DNA of 64,000 bases from Chloroflexota bacterium (GCA_026702615.1 JAPPBY010000007.1:1-64000); one strand, 5' to 3'; counted from the stretch's first letter, positions 53,211 to 62,682 are shown. Notes: generated by a model from the sequence alone, not told the origin. Program-made: numbers and translations.

Positions 53211-55261
53211 CTTCCCGCCTCGTCGTCCTTGCTGGCATCGATGACGCGCTGGGCGACGTTGCCCGGCACTTCCTCGTAGCGGTCGAACTCGAGCTCGAAG
53301 AGGCCACGGCCCTGGGTCAGGGAGCGCAGGTCGGAGGCGTAGCGCTGGACCTCGGCGAGGGGGACTTCGGCTTCGACCACGCTCAAGCCGCTGTCGGGCA
53401 CGATGCCGTGGATGCGCGCCCGCTTGGTGTTGAGGTCGCCGACGATGTCGCCCGCATTCGCTTCGGGCCCCCGAACGCGAATAGTCATGACGGGCTCCAG
53501 GAGGACGCCACGGGCCTCGGCCACGGCTTCCCTGAGGGCCTGGCTCGCGGCGAGCTTGAACGCCATCTCGCTCGAATCGACGGGGTGGTGCTTCCCGTCG
53601 AACAGGGTGACCTCGCAGTCCGTGAGCTCGTAGCCGGCGACCACGCCTTCGCGGGCCGTCTCCATGACGCCTTTCTCGACTGCGGGGATGAACTCGCGGG
53701 GCACGGAGCCACCCACGACCTTGCTGTTGAACTGAAGGCCAGAGCCGCGCGTGAGGGGCTTGATCTCGATGGCGACGCGGGCGTACTGGCCGTGGCCACC
53801 GGTCTGCTTCTTGTGGGTGTAGTCGGCGGAGGAGCTGCGGCCAACGGTCTCGCGGTAGGGCACGCGGGGCAGGGAGAGTTCGACCTCGAGGTTGAACTTC
53901 TGCAGGAGGCGTCCAACGGCGACGTCGAGGTGGGCATCGCCGAGTCCTTCAAGGATGGTCTCGCTGGTGCTCGCGTCGCGGCGAAGGCGGAGCCCGGGGT
54001 CCTCTTCGACGAGGCGCTGGAGGCTGGGGCCGAGCTTGTCCACAGCCGCGTTCGCGGCAGGCCGGACAGCCATGCTGTAGACCGGCTCGGGGAAAATCAT
54101 GGTGGGCAGCTCGACGGGCTTGTCCTTGGTCGCGAGCGTGTCGCCGGTGCCCGTTTCGCTGAGCTTGGCGACGACGCCGATGTCCCCGGGTGACAGCGCC
54201 TCGACGGGCTCCTGGTCCTTGCCGCGCTGGCGGTAGATGGTGCCGAGGCGCTCATCGGAGGACTTGTCGCTGTTCCAGAGGTGGCTGTCGGCCTTGACCG
54301 CGCCGGTCATGACGCGGAGGTAGCTGAGGCGGCCGACGTAGGGGTCTGCGGAGGTCTTGAAGACAAGGACGGCGGGCGATGCGCCGTCGCTCACTTCGAG
54401 GCTCTCCCCGTCGGCATCGACGACCTCGCGCTGGTCGGGGGTGGGGGCGACCGCGACGAGCGTGTCGAGCACCTGACGCACGCCGATCTGGTGGGTCGCG
54501 GAGGCGCACAGAACCGGCACGATGTCGCCGGCGGCGAGGGCGGTGCGGAGGGCGCCGTGCAGCTCGTCGGCGGTAATCTCCTCGTCCTCGAAGTACTTCA
54601 TCATCAGGTCTTCGTCGTTCTCGACGATGCTCTCGACGAGGGACGAGCGGAGCTCGTCGGCGGTGTCCTGGAGGTCGGCAGGCACCTCACCGGGCTCGCC
54701 GCTCTCTCCCAGGTACGCCTTCATGGCGAGCAGGTCGACGACGCCGCCGAGGTCGTGGCTCTGGCCGATGGGGAGGAAGAGGGGGGCGACGGCCGTGCCC
54801 CACTTCTCGCGGATGGCGCCCAGCACGATGTTGAAGTCGGCGTTCTCGCGGTCGAGGCGGTTGATGAGGATCATGCGGGGAAGGCCGCGCTCCTCGGCGA
54901 TCTGCCAGACGCGGTCGGTGCCCACCTCGGGACCTGAGACGGCGTCGACGACGATGAGGGCGAGGTCGGCGGCGCGCACGCCACAGATAACCTCGGAGAC
55001 GAAGTCGGCGTAACCGGGGGTGTCGACCAGGTTGATCTTGGCGCCGCCCCACTCAACGGGGAGGACGGAGAGGTTGAGGCTGAACTTGCGGCGGTGCTCG
55101 TCCTCGTCGTAATCGCCGACCGTGTTCTGCTCCTCGATGGAACCCATCCGCGTGACCGCGCCGCTCACGAAGAGGGCGGCCTCCCCGAGCGTCGTCTTGC
55201 CGACGTTGCCGTGCCCGGCGAGAACAACGTTGCGAATGTCTTCGGAGGGGTAGAGCTTCAT
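53207..55261 (-). CDS. Elongation factor G-like protein (EF-G-2 type)
   Basis: 684 aa from ATG 55261. P-loop GHGNVGKTT at residues 16-24, G4 motif NRLD, and full EF-G domains II-V with KKQTGGHGQYARV and EFIPAVEKGVMETAREG. Switch II reads DTPGY with Tyr84 where classical EF-G has the catalytic His. Thermus thermophilus EF-G-2 also has Tyr there, so the change belongs to the family. Its role beside EF-G is not settled; ribosome-dependent GTPase activity is known for the Thermus protein. Confidence 0.93.
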   Translation of the reverse strand: MKLYPSEDIRNVVLAGHGNVGKTTLGEAALFVSGAVTRMGSIEEQNTVGDYDEDEHRRKFSLNLSVLPVEWGGAKINLVDTPGYADFVSEVICGVRAADLALIVVDAVSGPEVGTDRVWQIAEERGLPRMILINRLDRENADFNIVLGAIREKWGTAVAPLFLPIGQSHDLGGVVDLLAMKAYLGESGEPGEVPADLQDTADELRSSLVESIVENDEDLMMKYFEDEEITADELHGALRTALAAGDIVPVLCASATHQIGVRQVLDTLVAVAPTPDQREVVDADGESLEVSDGASPAVLVFKTSADPYVGRLSYLRVMTGAVKADSHLWNSDKSSDERLGTIYRQRGKDQEPVEALSPGDIGVVAKLSETGTGDTLATKDKPVELPTMIFPEPVYSMAVRPAANAAVDKLGPSLQRLVEEDPGLRLRRDASTSETILEGLGDAHLDVAVGRLLQKFNLEVELSLPRVPYRETVGRSSSADYTHKKQTGGHGQYARVAIEIKPLTRGSGLQFNSKVVGGSVPREFIPAVEKGVMETAREGVVAGYELTDCEVTLFDGKHHPVDSSEMAFKLAASQALREAVAEARGVLLEPVMTIRVRGPEANAGDIVGDLNTKRARIHGIVPDSGLSVVEAEVPLAEVQRYASDLRSLTQGRGLFELEFDRYEEVPGNVAQRVIDASKDDEAGS

Positions 55262-55304
55262 CGGTGGGCGCCTCGTGGCCGCTGGGGCCGGGGATTGGGG
55301 GGCG

Positions 55305-55310
55305 ATTGTA
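55305..55310 (-). promoter_or_regulatory. -10 box TACAAT for EF-G-2 gene
   Basis: Minus-strand TACAAT with a leader of about 37 nt carrying a GAGG site. Confidence 0.45.
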
Positions 55311-55354
55311 CGCGCTCGGGTCCCTTGGCGGCGGCGGCGCGGGGGCGGCTCCTG

Positions 55355-55360
55355 TAGACT
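55355..55360 (+). promoter_or_regulatory. -10 box TAGACT for dinG
   Basis: TAGACT, 12 nt before ATG 55373; leader of at most a few nt. Confidence 0.5.
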
Positions 55361-55372
55361 CCGTTCGCACGC

Positions 55373-58102
55373 ATGTTCGAGGAACCGCGCACGTACGTCG
55401 CACTCGACCTGGAGACGACCGGGCTTGACCCGACGGACGACCGGATCACGGAAATCGGGGCGATCCGTTTCGACGACGAGGGGCGTGAGCTGGGCGTCTT
55501 CGACCAGCTCGTGAACCCCGGGCGCGCAATCCCTGCGTTCACCGAGAAGCTGACTGGAATCACGAACGAGGACGTCCAGGGGGCGCCCCCGTTCGAAGGC
55601 ATCGCCAACGACCTCGCGGAGTTCGTGGGGGGGAGCGCGGTGGTGGGGCAGAACGTGCGCTTCGACCTTGCGTTCCTGGCGGAGGCAGGTCTCGAGTTCG
55701 AGGGACCGGCGCTGGATACGCTGCGGTTCGCCCGGATCCTGTTTCCCGAGGGCCCGGGAGCACTGTCGGACCTGGCGGCGGAGCTGGGGGTGGAGATGCC
55801 GGTCGCGCACCGCGCCCTCGCGGACGCGCGCACGGCAGCGTCGGTGTTCCTGGAGCTGCGACGGCGGGCGGCGGCGCTGCCAGCGGCGGAACGCGCGTCG
55901 CTGGCGCGGGTGGTGGCGCTGGACGAACCGGAGCTGGCGCGAGAGCTCGGGGGCAGGGCGGACGCGGACGCAGACGAATTCGAGGCTCCCGCGCTGCCGG
56001 AGCGGTGGCAGCCGCCGGAGCCGCTGGTGCGGGCGGAGATTCCCGAGCCGGTCACGGCGGAAGAGGTGCGGGAGGCGCTCGCGGGGGCGGCGCGAGTGGT
56101 GGAGCGGTTCGAGGATCGCCCGCAGCAGGCTGAGATGGCCGAGGCGGTGGCGGGCGCGTTCTCGGACGGCGGGCACTGGCTGATCGAAGCAGGTACAGGC
56201 GTGGGGAAGTCGCTGGCGTACCTGATCCCGGCGGCGCTCTACGCGCTGCGGAACGGGACGCGTGTGGTCATCTCGACGAACACGATCGCGCTGCAGGAGC
56301 AGCTCCTCGGGAAGGACGTACCGGCGCTGCGGGAGATCCTGCGGGACGCGGGCGCGATCGACCGTCCGGACGACCTGCGGGTGGCGCTGCTCAAGGGGCG
56401 GGCGAACTACCTGTGCGTGCAGCGCTGGATGGGGCATCCCGCGAGCCTGGCCGACCCGGACGTTGCGCGGCTGGCGGGGTCGCTGGCGCGCTGGCTGCCG
56501 CAGACGCAGAGCGGCGACCGCTCAGAGCTGCGCCTGGACCCGGGTGCGCGCTCCGCCTGGGCTCGGTTCTCGGCATCGGACGCGGACTGCCTCTCGCGGC
56601 AGCACACCTTCGTGCGGGAGGGGCGCTGCTTCCTGCAGCGGGCGCGGAAGACGGCGGAGGGCGCGCACCTGGTGGTCGTGAACCACGCCCTGCTGCTGGC
56701 CGACCTCGCGAGCGGGGGGAGCGCCATTCCCGCGTTCGACCACCTCATCATCGACGAGGCTCACAATCTTGAGGGGCAGGCGACGCAGCAATTCGGCCTG
56801 CACATCGGCGCGCGGCAGGTGACGGACGCCCTGGAGGCGATCCACCGACCGCGCACAGCCGAGCGCCGGGAGGGCGGCCTGGTGGCGACGACCGGGCTGC
56901 CGGAGGCGCTGGGAGCGGGGGCGATGGCGACACTGAAGGCGGCAGTCGCGGCGGCGGCGAAGGGCGCGGAGCGCCCCTTCGCGTCGCTGGGGGCGCTCGC
57001 CAAGGAGTCGCGGGACGACCGAGTGAGCGTCACGCCGGGGGTACGCTCGGGATCGCGCTGGGGGGAGGTGGAAGAGGCGTGGACGGCGCTGGATTCCGCC
57101 CTTGCGATCGTGGTCGAGAGCAGCCGGGCCGCGGCCGGGCTGCTGGGCGGGGAGGACGGCGGGACCGCAGGCGAGGAGCTGGAGGCGGCAGCAGGGCGGC
57201 TGGAGGGGGTGCGGCTGGACCTCGCACACCTCATCGAGGGGAGCGACCCGAACGCCATCATCTGGGTCTCGACGATGCGCGACGGAACGGGGGCGCTGAA
57301 CTCCGCGCCCCTAGAGGTGGGGCCACGGCTGGCGGAGGAGCTGTTCGCGGGCCGCGCGACGGTGATCGCGACCAGCGCGACGCTGGCGGCGGGCGGTTCG
57401 ATGGCGTTCACGGCAGACCAGATGGGGCTGCCGGACGCGGGGACGCTGGCGCTGGGGTCGCCGTTCGACTACGAGCGCTCGACGCTACTGGCGACGCCGA
57501 CCGGGTTCCCCGATCCGGGTTCGCAGGGGTACGAGGAGGCCGCGGCGAACGCAGTCACGGAGCTCGCGCTCGCGTCGGGGGGGCGGGCGCTGGCGCTGTT
57601 CACCTCGCACGCGTCGCTGCGGCGGGTGGCGCAGCTCTCGCGGGGGGCGCTCGAAGCGGAGGGCATCAGCGTGCTCGTGCAGGACCGCGACGGCGCGCCG
57701 CGCCAGCTGATGCGCAACCTGATGGAGGACCCACGCTCGGTCATCTTCGGCACATCGAGCTTCTGGGAGGGGATCGACATTCGTGGCGACACGCTCTCGC
57801 TCGTGGTGATAGCACGACTCCCGTTCGCCGTGCCGACGGACCCGATCCACCGGGCGCGTTCGGAGCTCTACGACGACCCCTTCGGGGGGTATTCGTTGCC
57901 GGGGGCGATCCTGCGGTTCCGGCAGGGCTTCGGGCGACTCATTCGCGACCGCGAAGACCGCGGCGTGGTGGCCGTGCTCGACAGCCGGGTCCGCACGAAG
58001 CGGTACGGACGCGAGTTCCTGGAGGCGATTCCCCAGTGCACGCGGCTCAACGCAAGCATCGAGGAGATCGCGGCCCGCACGCAGGAGTGGCTCGCTCGAT
58101 GA
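55373..58102 (+). CDS. dinG: DnaQ-type exonuclease fused to DinG helicase
   Basis: 909 aa. Residues 1-165 form a DEDDh 3'-5' exonuclease (VALDLETTGLDP, GQNVRFDLAFL, AHRALADAR). From about 240 onward is a superfamily 2 XPD/DinG helicase: Walker A EAGTGVGKS, DEAHNLEG, and C-terminal SFWEGIDIRGD plus LRFRQGFGRLIR. In the iron-sulfur cluster position Cys348, Cys406 and Cys419 are kept, but the remaining cysteine is His411. It unwinds damaged or R-loop DNA; the fused exonuclease is common outside proteobacteria. Confidence 0.93.
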   Translation: MFEEPRTYVALDLETTGLDPTDDRITEIGAIRFDDEGRELGVFDQLVNPGRAIPAFTEKLTGITNEDVQGAPPFEGIANDLAEFVGGSAVVGQNVRFDLAFLAEAGLEFEGPALDTLRFARILFPEGPGALSDLAAELGVEMPVAHRALADARTAASVFLELRRRAAALPAAERASLARVVALDEPELARELGGRADADADEFEAPALPERWQPPEPLVRAEIPEPVTAEEVREALAGAARVVERFEDRPQQAEMAEAVAGAFSDGGHWLIEAGTGVGKSLAYLIPAALYALRNGTRVVISTNTIALQEQLLGKDVPALREILRDAGAIDRPDDLRVALLKGRANYLCVQRWMGHPASLADPDVARLAGSLARWLPQTQSGDRSELRLDPGARSAWARFSASDADCLSRQHTFVREGRCFLQRARKTAEGAHLVVVNHALLLADLASGGSAIPAFDHLIIDEAHNLEGQATQQFGLHIGARQVTDALEAIHRPRTAERREGGLVATTGLPEALGAGAMATLKAAVAAAAKGAERPFASLGALAKESRDDRVSVTPGVRSGSRWGEVEEAWTALDSALAIVVESSRAAAGLLGGEDGGTAGEELEAAAGRLEGVRLDLAHLIEGSDPNAIIWVSTMRDGTGALNSAPLEVGPRLAEELFAGRATVIATSATLAAGGSMAFTADQMGLPDAGTLALGSPFDYERSTLLATPTGFPDPGSQGYEEAAANAVTELALASGGRALALFTSHASLRRVAQLSRGALEAEGISVLVQDRDGAPRQLMRNLMEDPRSVIFGTSSFWEGIDIRGDTLSLVVIARLPFAVPTDPIHRARSELYDDPFGGYSLPGAILRFRQGFGRLIRDREDRGVVAVLDSRVRTKRYGREFLEAIPQCTRLNASIEEIAARTQEWLAR

Positions 58103-58515
58103 GCGCGCCACGCCCCATGCCGCAGCGGATCGCGGGCGAATGGGTCACTTTGCGGCGGGTCGCGGGGGATGGCGCAGCGCGCTACGAGGTGCGGCGCAAG
58201 GGGAGGCGGGAGGTTGTGGGGGAGGTGGCGGTCGACCTGTCGGGGGAGGCGCCTTTCATCGAGCGGCTGTGCATCGAGGAGGAGGCGCGGGGGTACGGGG
58301 CTGGGTCGGGAGCGGCGACGGCGTTGCTGAAGGCGCTGAAGCGCCGCTACCCGGTCGTGCGGACGTGGGCTCCGCCGGATCGCGGGCTGGCGGTGTACTT
58401 CTGGGTGCGGATGGGGTTCAGGCCCGTGCACGGGGAGGGGCCGGACGGGGGGCTGTGGTTCGAGCAAGTGCTGCGCCCATCTCGTTCCCGGCGCAGGAGT
58501 GGACAGAGGGGGTAA
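58099..58515 (+). CDS. GNAT-fold acetyltransferase
   Basis: 138 aa, ATGA overlap with dinG. The acetyl-CoA region reads IERLCIEEEARGYGAGSGAATALLKAL, with YFWVRMGFRPV near the C-terminus. The N-terminal part is divergent. Substrate unknown. The last residues are Arg/Ser-rich. Confidence 0.75.
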   Translation: MSAPRPMPQRIAGEWVTLRRVAGDGAARYEVRRKGRREVVGEVAVDLSGEAPFIERLCIEEEARGYGAGSGAATALLKALKRRYPVVRTWAPPDRGLAVYFWVRMGFRPVHGEGPDGGLWFEQVLRPSRSRRRSGQRG

Positions 58516-58569
58516 GGTGTTAAGGATGGATTCGCGCGCGGCGGGGCGCCGAACCCGACGGGGTTTGAC

Positions 58570-58764
58570 ATGCACGCCACCAGGCATCGCGCGGCAGTTG
58601 GAACCTGCACGCACCACTGGATTATCGCGACGCCCAACGGGCACCTCAGCCGGGGCATCTGCAAGCACTGCGGAAGCGAACGCGACTTCGAGAATTCGGA
58701 GACTGAACGGCTCTGGCGCAACCGCCGCTCGGGACGCAAGGAACCGGCGCCGGACGGCCGCTAG
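58570..58764 (+). CDS. Small zinc-ribbon-like protein
   Basis: 64 aa. C13-x-H-H and C31-x2-C34 in GTCTHHWIIATPNGHLS and GICKHCGSERDFENSE suggest one zinc site. The pattern is shared by uncharacterised short proteins in high-GC bacteria. The ATG overlaps TTGACA (58563-58568), and no SD is clear; the start could also be a few codons downstream. Confidence 0.6.
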   Translation: MHATRHRAAVGTCTHHWIIATPNGHLSRGICKHCGSERDFENSETERLWRNRRSGRKEPAPDGR

Positions 58765-58773
58765 CTCGCGCCG

Positions 58774-58779
58774 TACACT
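58774..58779 (+). promoter_or_regulatory. -10 box TACACT, leaderless start of pyrD
   Basis: TACACT, 6 nt before GTG 58786. Confidence 0.55.
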
Positions 58780-58785
58780 GAACCC

Positions 58786-59721
58786 GTGACACCACACCTG
58801 GCGGTTGAGCTGGCGCCCGAGCGCAAGACGAACCTGAGCCTTCGCAACCCCGTGATGCCTGCTTCCGGCACGTTCAGCTGGGGGCTGGAGTTCGCGCGAC
58901 AGTTCGATGTGAACCAGCTTGGGGCCGTCGTGTCGAAGGGAGTGACGCCGCTGCCGCGGGCGGGTAATCCGCAGCCGCGCGTGGCGGAAACGCCCTCGGG
59001 CATGCTGAATTCGATCGGCCTCCAGAACCTCGGGCCAGACCGCATCATCGCGGAGATGGCTCCGGTCTGGGCAGGCTGGGACGTGCCCGTCATCGTGAAC
59101 ATCGCGGGGGAATCGGCGGGGGACTACGGCGACCTGGCGCGAGCTTTCGACGGCGTGCCGGGAGTCGCCGCGCTGGAACTCAACTTCAGCTGCCCGAACG
59201 TCGACAACGGCCTCGACTTCGGCCTGAGCGCGGCCGCGGCGGCGCAGGCGACGCGGGCGGCGGTGCGCTCCTGCGAGCTGCCGGTCATCGTGAAGCTGAC
59301 GCCGGCGGCGACGGACCCCGGGGAGATCGCCAGCGCCTGCGTGGACGAGGGCGCCTCCGCTATCTGCGCCATCAACACGGTTCCGGGACTGGCTATCGAC
59401 ACCGATGCGCGGAGGCCAGTGCTGCCGCGGGCGAGCGGCGGGCTGAGCGGCCCCGCGATCAAGCCGGTCGCCCTACGGGTCGTGTACGAGGTCGCGCAGG
59501 CGGTGCGCGTGCCGGTCATCGGCTGCGGGGGCATCAGCAGCGGTCGCGACGCGGTCGAGTTCCTCATGGCGGGTGCATCGGCGGTGCAGGTCGGGACGGC
59601 TTCGTTCTCGAACCCGCGGGCGCCGCTGGACGTGCTGGAGGGGCTGGAGGCATGGCTGGAGGCGCACGAGGTTGCGGACGTCCACGACATCATCGGGTGC
59701 GCGCAGCCACTGCCAGCCTAG
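58786..59721 (+). CDS. pyrD: Dihydroorotate dehydrogenase, class 1B type
   Basis: 311 aa. FMN-binding barrel with PVMPASGTFSWG, SIGLQNLG and the catalytic Cys136 in NFSCPNVD, which marks class 1 enzymes (class 2 uses Ser). GCGGISSGRDAVEFLMAGAS binds the phosphate. Class 1B enzymes usually work with an electron transfer subunit PyrK, which is not adjacent. It oxidises dihydroorotate in pyrimidine synthesis. Confidence 0.94.
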   Translation: MTPHLAVELAPERKTNLSLRNPVMPASGTFSWGLEFARQFDVNQLGAVVSKGVTPLPRAGNPQPRVAETPSGMLNSIGLQNLGPDRIIAEMAPVWAGWDVPVIVNIAGESAGDYGDLARAFDGVPGVAALELNFSCPNVDNGLDFGLSAAAAAQATRAAVRSCELPVIVKLTPAATDPGEIASACVDEGASAICAINTVPGLAIDTDARRPVLPRASGGLSGPAIKPVALRVVYEVAQAVRVPVIGCGGISSGRDAVEFLMAGASAVQVGTASFSNPRAPLDVLEGLEAWLEAHEVADVHDIIGCAQPLPA

Positions 59722-59741
59722 GGCCTGCGGAAGGCGTGCGG

Positions 59742-59747
59742 TACGCT
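59742..59747 (+). promoter_or_regulatory. -10 box TACGCT for tRNA-Pro
   Basis: TACGCT, 7 nt before the first tRNA base, the same geometry as the leaderless protein genes. It therefore also calibrates where transcription starts. Confidence 0.6.
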
Positions 59748-59754
59748 GGCCGCA

Positions 59755-59831
59755 CGGGGTGTAGCTCAGCCCGGCAGAGCGCGCGGTTTGGGGCCGCGAG
59801 GTCCCCGGTTCAAATCCGGGCACCCCGACCA
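59755..59831 (+). tRNA. tRNA-Pro (UGG anticodon)
   Basis: 77 nt. Acceptor stem CGGGGTG/CACCCCG with discriminator A and encoded CCA. D-stem GCTC/GAGC, anticodon stem CGCGG/CCGCG with loop TTTGGGG giving anticodon TGG, and T-arm CCCGG-TTCAAAT-CCGGG. All four stems are perfect. Confidence 0.98.
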
Positions 59832-59856
59832 ACACCACCACGAGAGGGGCGCGAGC

Positions 59857-62178
59857 ATGCCGGCAAGAGGCCTCACCGTATGCGCCGCGCTCCTGCTGGG
59901 GGTCGGCGCCGCGGCATCGCTCGCGTGCGGATCCTCCGAACCCGGGGCACCGCCATCGACGCCGACGCCTGAAACCCGGGAGCCTTCCGCCCCCGCCACG
60001 CCGACGGCCGCGACCGCTACGGAAACTGCCACTCCCTCAGCAACGGCAGCACCGGCCGTGGAGCCGCAGGTCAAGGACGAGGCGGCTCTCGCCGCCGAGC
60101 TGGCGGAGATCGCGCTCGCGCCGGTGATCGGGGAGTTCGGGGAGAGCGCGGATGAACTCACGGCGCACGCGTTTCCTCTTGGGCTCCGAGACGACTCGGG
60201 CGAGCTCTGGGCGGTGGTGACGAACGGGCCGCAGCCCTACTACGTGGGAGCGGACGGGAACGGCGTCAACTTCTTCCATTTCGTCGGACTGTACCGGCGC
60301 ACCAACGACGCTTCGTGGTCGGACGAGCTGTCGCAGGTGACCCTGGAGACCGCTCCCCAGCGCACGCACACCGTCGAGGTGCTCGACCCGGGTCCGCGGC
60401 GAGCGGCGGGCCCGGGCGCGTTGATCGCGATTCGCGGACAGACCGGAGCGCACGCGGGGACCTTCGACGTGCTTCTCGCAGAGGGAGACTGGCTTGCGAC
60501 GATGGTCTCGCACATCAGCGCGGGACCCGATTCGGGCAGCATCGCCGACCTCGACGGTGACGGCGTCGCCGAGCTCATCTTCAACACGTCGGATCCGTAC
60601 GTGTTCTGCTATGCCTGCGCGGTGGCGGAGCGTCGCGAGCAGATCTACCGCTGGACCGGGGTGGAGTACGAGCAGGTGCCGCTGGAGGCGCCGGATGACC
60701 TCGAAGGGGACCTGGCGTCACGGGCGGAGCGGGTTGTGCGGTTGGCGGAGGCGAACCTCTGGAGGGACGCAGCGGCACTCGCGATCGAGACCTCGCGCCA
60801 GGCCCCCGATCACGAGGCGTTACGCTGGCTTTCCACGCTGGTGAACCGGATGGCGGCACTACGCATCGCGTACGCAGGCTCGCCGGGTCAGCCGCTGCTG
60901 ACAAACGTGCTGGCCGGCGAGTACGGCGCGGCATTCACATTGATGCGGGGGCTCACGCCAGCGGAGGCGTTCGCGCTCAACGGACCGCTGATCGGTGGAA
61001 CCGCAGCGGAGACCGCCCTGCCGACGATGGTCTCGTACCTGCTGTTCTATGCGGACGAGGCGCTGAAGGTCCGGAATGACGACCCCGCCATCCACGCGGT
61101 TCGGGCACTGGGCCAGGTGCTCGCTTCGCCGGAGGAGCTGAGCCGGGCGCAGTCGTCGATCGGGCGGGCCCTTCGGCTGGCGCCCGACGACACGTTCCTG
61201 CAGCAGGCGAAGGCGTACCTGGAATCCATCGAGGTCGCGCCCGGCCTTCCCCCGGACGCACCGGACCCGGAGACGTTGCTCGACGCGCCCGACGCCTCGT
61301 ACTTCGAGCAGTACACGCTGGGCACGGGGGACCGCGGGCGGGCGGTGCGGGCACTGCACCAGCGGCTCGCGCGGGTACCCTCGCTCGGGTTCCGGTATCC
61401 GGGGCGCTACTACGACGTCTACGACGAGGCGACGCGAGAAGCTGTCTTGAAGCTACAGGTGGAAGCGGAGCTGCCCCCGACAGGGGTCGTCGATGGGCCG
61501 ACCTGGAACGCGTTGGAGCAGCTGGTGGAAGCGAGCCAGCAACCGAAGGATGTCGCTCCGTCCAGCCCTCCGCCTACCGTGACGCATCCCGCGCACGGCG
61601 CGGCGGGGGAGCCGGTCATCTACCTCACGTTCGACGACGGTCCCCACCCGACCTGGACGCCACAGGTGCTGGATGTGCTCGCACGGCACGGCGCGACGGC
61701 GACCTTCTTCGTGCTGGGGCAGAACGTGCTGGCCTACCCGGAGTTGGCGGCGCGCCTGGTAGAGGAGGGACACGATCCCGAGAATCACACGTTCGACCAT
61801 GCCTCGCTCGACAAGGTGGACCGGGAGACGTTCATCGCCGAGGTTCGGGACACCGACCGGGCGATCCACGAGGCGGCAGGCGAACGGGCCGACCCGATCG
61901 CGTGCCTGCGGCCCCCGTACGGCGCCTACGACGCCCAGACGGGCACACTCGCGGCGGAGCTGGGGAAGACGCTCACGCTCTGGACCGTCGACCCCCAGGA
62001 CTGGCGCAGGCCGGGCGCGGACCAGATCGCCGAGCACTTGCTCGCGCACGCTCGCCCGGGAGCGATTCTGCTGATGCACGACGGGGGAGGGGAGCGCTCG
62101 CAGACGGTCGCGGCGCTCGACCGGGTGCTCGGGGAACTCTCGGCGCGCGGGTTCACGTTCGCGCTGCTGTGCCAGTAA
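59857..62178 (+). CDS. Lipoprotein with peptidoglycan-binding and NodB polysaccharide deacetylase domains
   Basis: 773 aa from ATG 59857 after GAGAGGGG. Type II signal peptide with lipobox SLAC (Cys24), then a Thr/Pro linker. An alpha-helical middle part has an FG-GAP-like SIADLDGDGVAELIF stretch. A PG_binding_1 domain lies at about 510-570. The C-terminal 195 residues are a NodB deacetylase with TFDDGPHP, NHTFDH, RPPYGAYD, DPQDW and LMHDGG; the Asp and two His metal ligands are intact. It should modify peptidoglycan or wall polysaccharide outside the membrane. Confidence 0.9.
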   Translation: MPARGLTVCAALLLGVGAAASLACGSSEPGAPPSTPTPETREPSAPATPTAATATETATPSATAAPAVEPQVKDEAALAAELAEIALAPVIGEFGESADELTAHAFPLGLRDDSGELWAVVTNGPQPYYVGADGNGVNFFHFVGLYRRTNDASWSDELSQVTLETAPQRTHTVEVLDPGPRRAAGPGALIAIRGQTGAHAGTFDVLLAEGDWLATMVSHISAGPDSGSIADLDGDGVAELIFNTSDPYVFCYACAVAERREQIYRWTGVEYEQVPLEAPDDLEGDLASRAERVVRLAEANLWRDAAALAIETSRQAPDHEALRWLSTLVNRMAALRIAYAGSPGQPLLTNVLAGEYGAAFTLMRGLTPAEAFALNGPLIGGTAAETALPTMVSYLLFYADEALKVRNDDPAIHAVRALGQVLASPEELSRAQSSIGRALRLAPDDTFLQQAKAYLESIEVAPGLPPDAPDPETLLDAPDASYFEQYTLGTGDRGRAVRALHQRLARVPSLGFRYPGRYYDVYDEATREAVLKLQVEAELPPTGVVDGPTWNALEQLVEASQQPKDVAPSSPPPTVTHPAHGAAGEPVIYLTFDDGPHPTWTPQVLDVLARHGATATFFVLGQNVLAYPELAARLVEEGHDPENHTFDHASLDKVDRETFIAEVRDTDRAIHEAAGERADPIACLRPPYGAYDAQTGTLAAELGKTLTLWTVDPQDWRRPGADQIAEHLLAHARPGAILLMHDGGGERSQTVAALDRVLGELSARGFTFALLCQ

Positions 62179-62244
62179 GGCTCCTTCGCTGGCGGCCCAG
62201 AACAGGGCTGCTACCATGACCGGAGCCCGCACGGAGCACCACTT

Positions 62245-62682
62245 GTGAGCGACGACTTTGGCATCGACCTGGACGAGGTGCGCCGCGTCATCGAGGACTC
62301 GGAAGTGCTGATCATCCGACTCGAGACGGTGGGCAGCCGCGTACTCGTCGACTTCCGCAGCACCGCCACAGAACCTCCCTACATCTCGCGCGTTCCGCGG
62401 GTGAACTCAGTGGAGGAACGGGTACGGGCGGTGAAGGAACTACGACCCGCGTTCCCCTACCCGGAGAAGCTGATGTCATTCGCGTGGCCACGTCGCGTCA
62501 GCGTTATCGGGGAGTCCGGGCTATGGGATGTGGTGCGGGGGCGGATGGAAGCGATTGGGGGCGAGGCGGCGGGGGAGGAGGCGGTGCGCGTTCACCGCGA
62601 GCTGCTCGACGAGGAGCGGCGCGAGGTGCTGGCGGCGGTGCGCGGGGGTGAAGGCATGCGCACCATCTGGCAGCGCGAATGA
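62245..62682 (+). CDS. Conserved hypothetical protein
   Basis: 145 aa, GTG start with ACGGAG upstream; a TACCAT box lies at 62212-62217. Mixed alpha/beta composition with no signal or membrane helix. Segments RLETVGSRVLVDFRS and PPYISRVPRVNSVEERVRAV are well structured but I know no family function. Its end overlaps the threonine aldolase start as ATGA, so both are co-translated. Confidence 0.65.
   Translation: MSDDFGIDLDEVRRVIEDSEVLIIRLETVGSRVLVDFRSTATEPPYISRVPRVNSVEERVRAVKELRPAFPYPEKLMSFAWPRRVSVIGESGLWDVVRGRMEAIGGEAAGEEAVRVHRELLDEERREVLAAVRGGEGMRTIWQRE

Noticed and set aside
53207..55261. EF-G-2 as a recent duplicate of fusA or a tetracycline ribosomal protection protein
   Set aside because: It is strongly diverged from fusA, and DTPGY with the GHGNVGKTT loop matches the EF-G-2 branch; Tet(M)-type motifs are not seen.
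62216..62248. Ten-codon mini-ORF (MTGARTEHHL) ending GTGA before the 62245 gene
   Set aside because: The TACCAT box overlaps its ATG, so the start would lie upstream of the transcription start, and the real gene has an adequate SD (ACGGAG).
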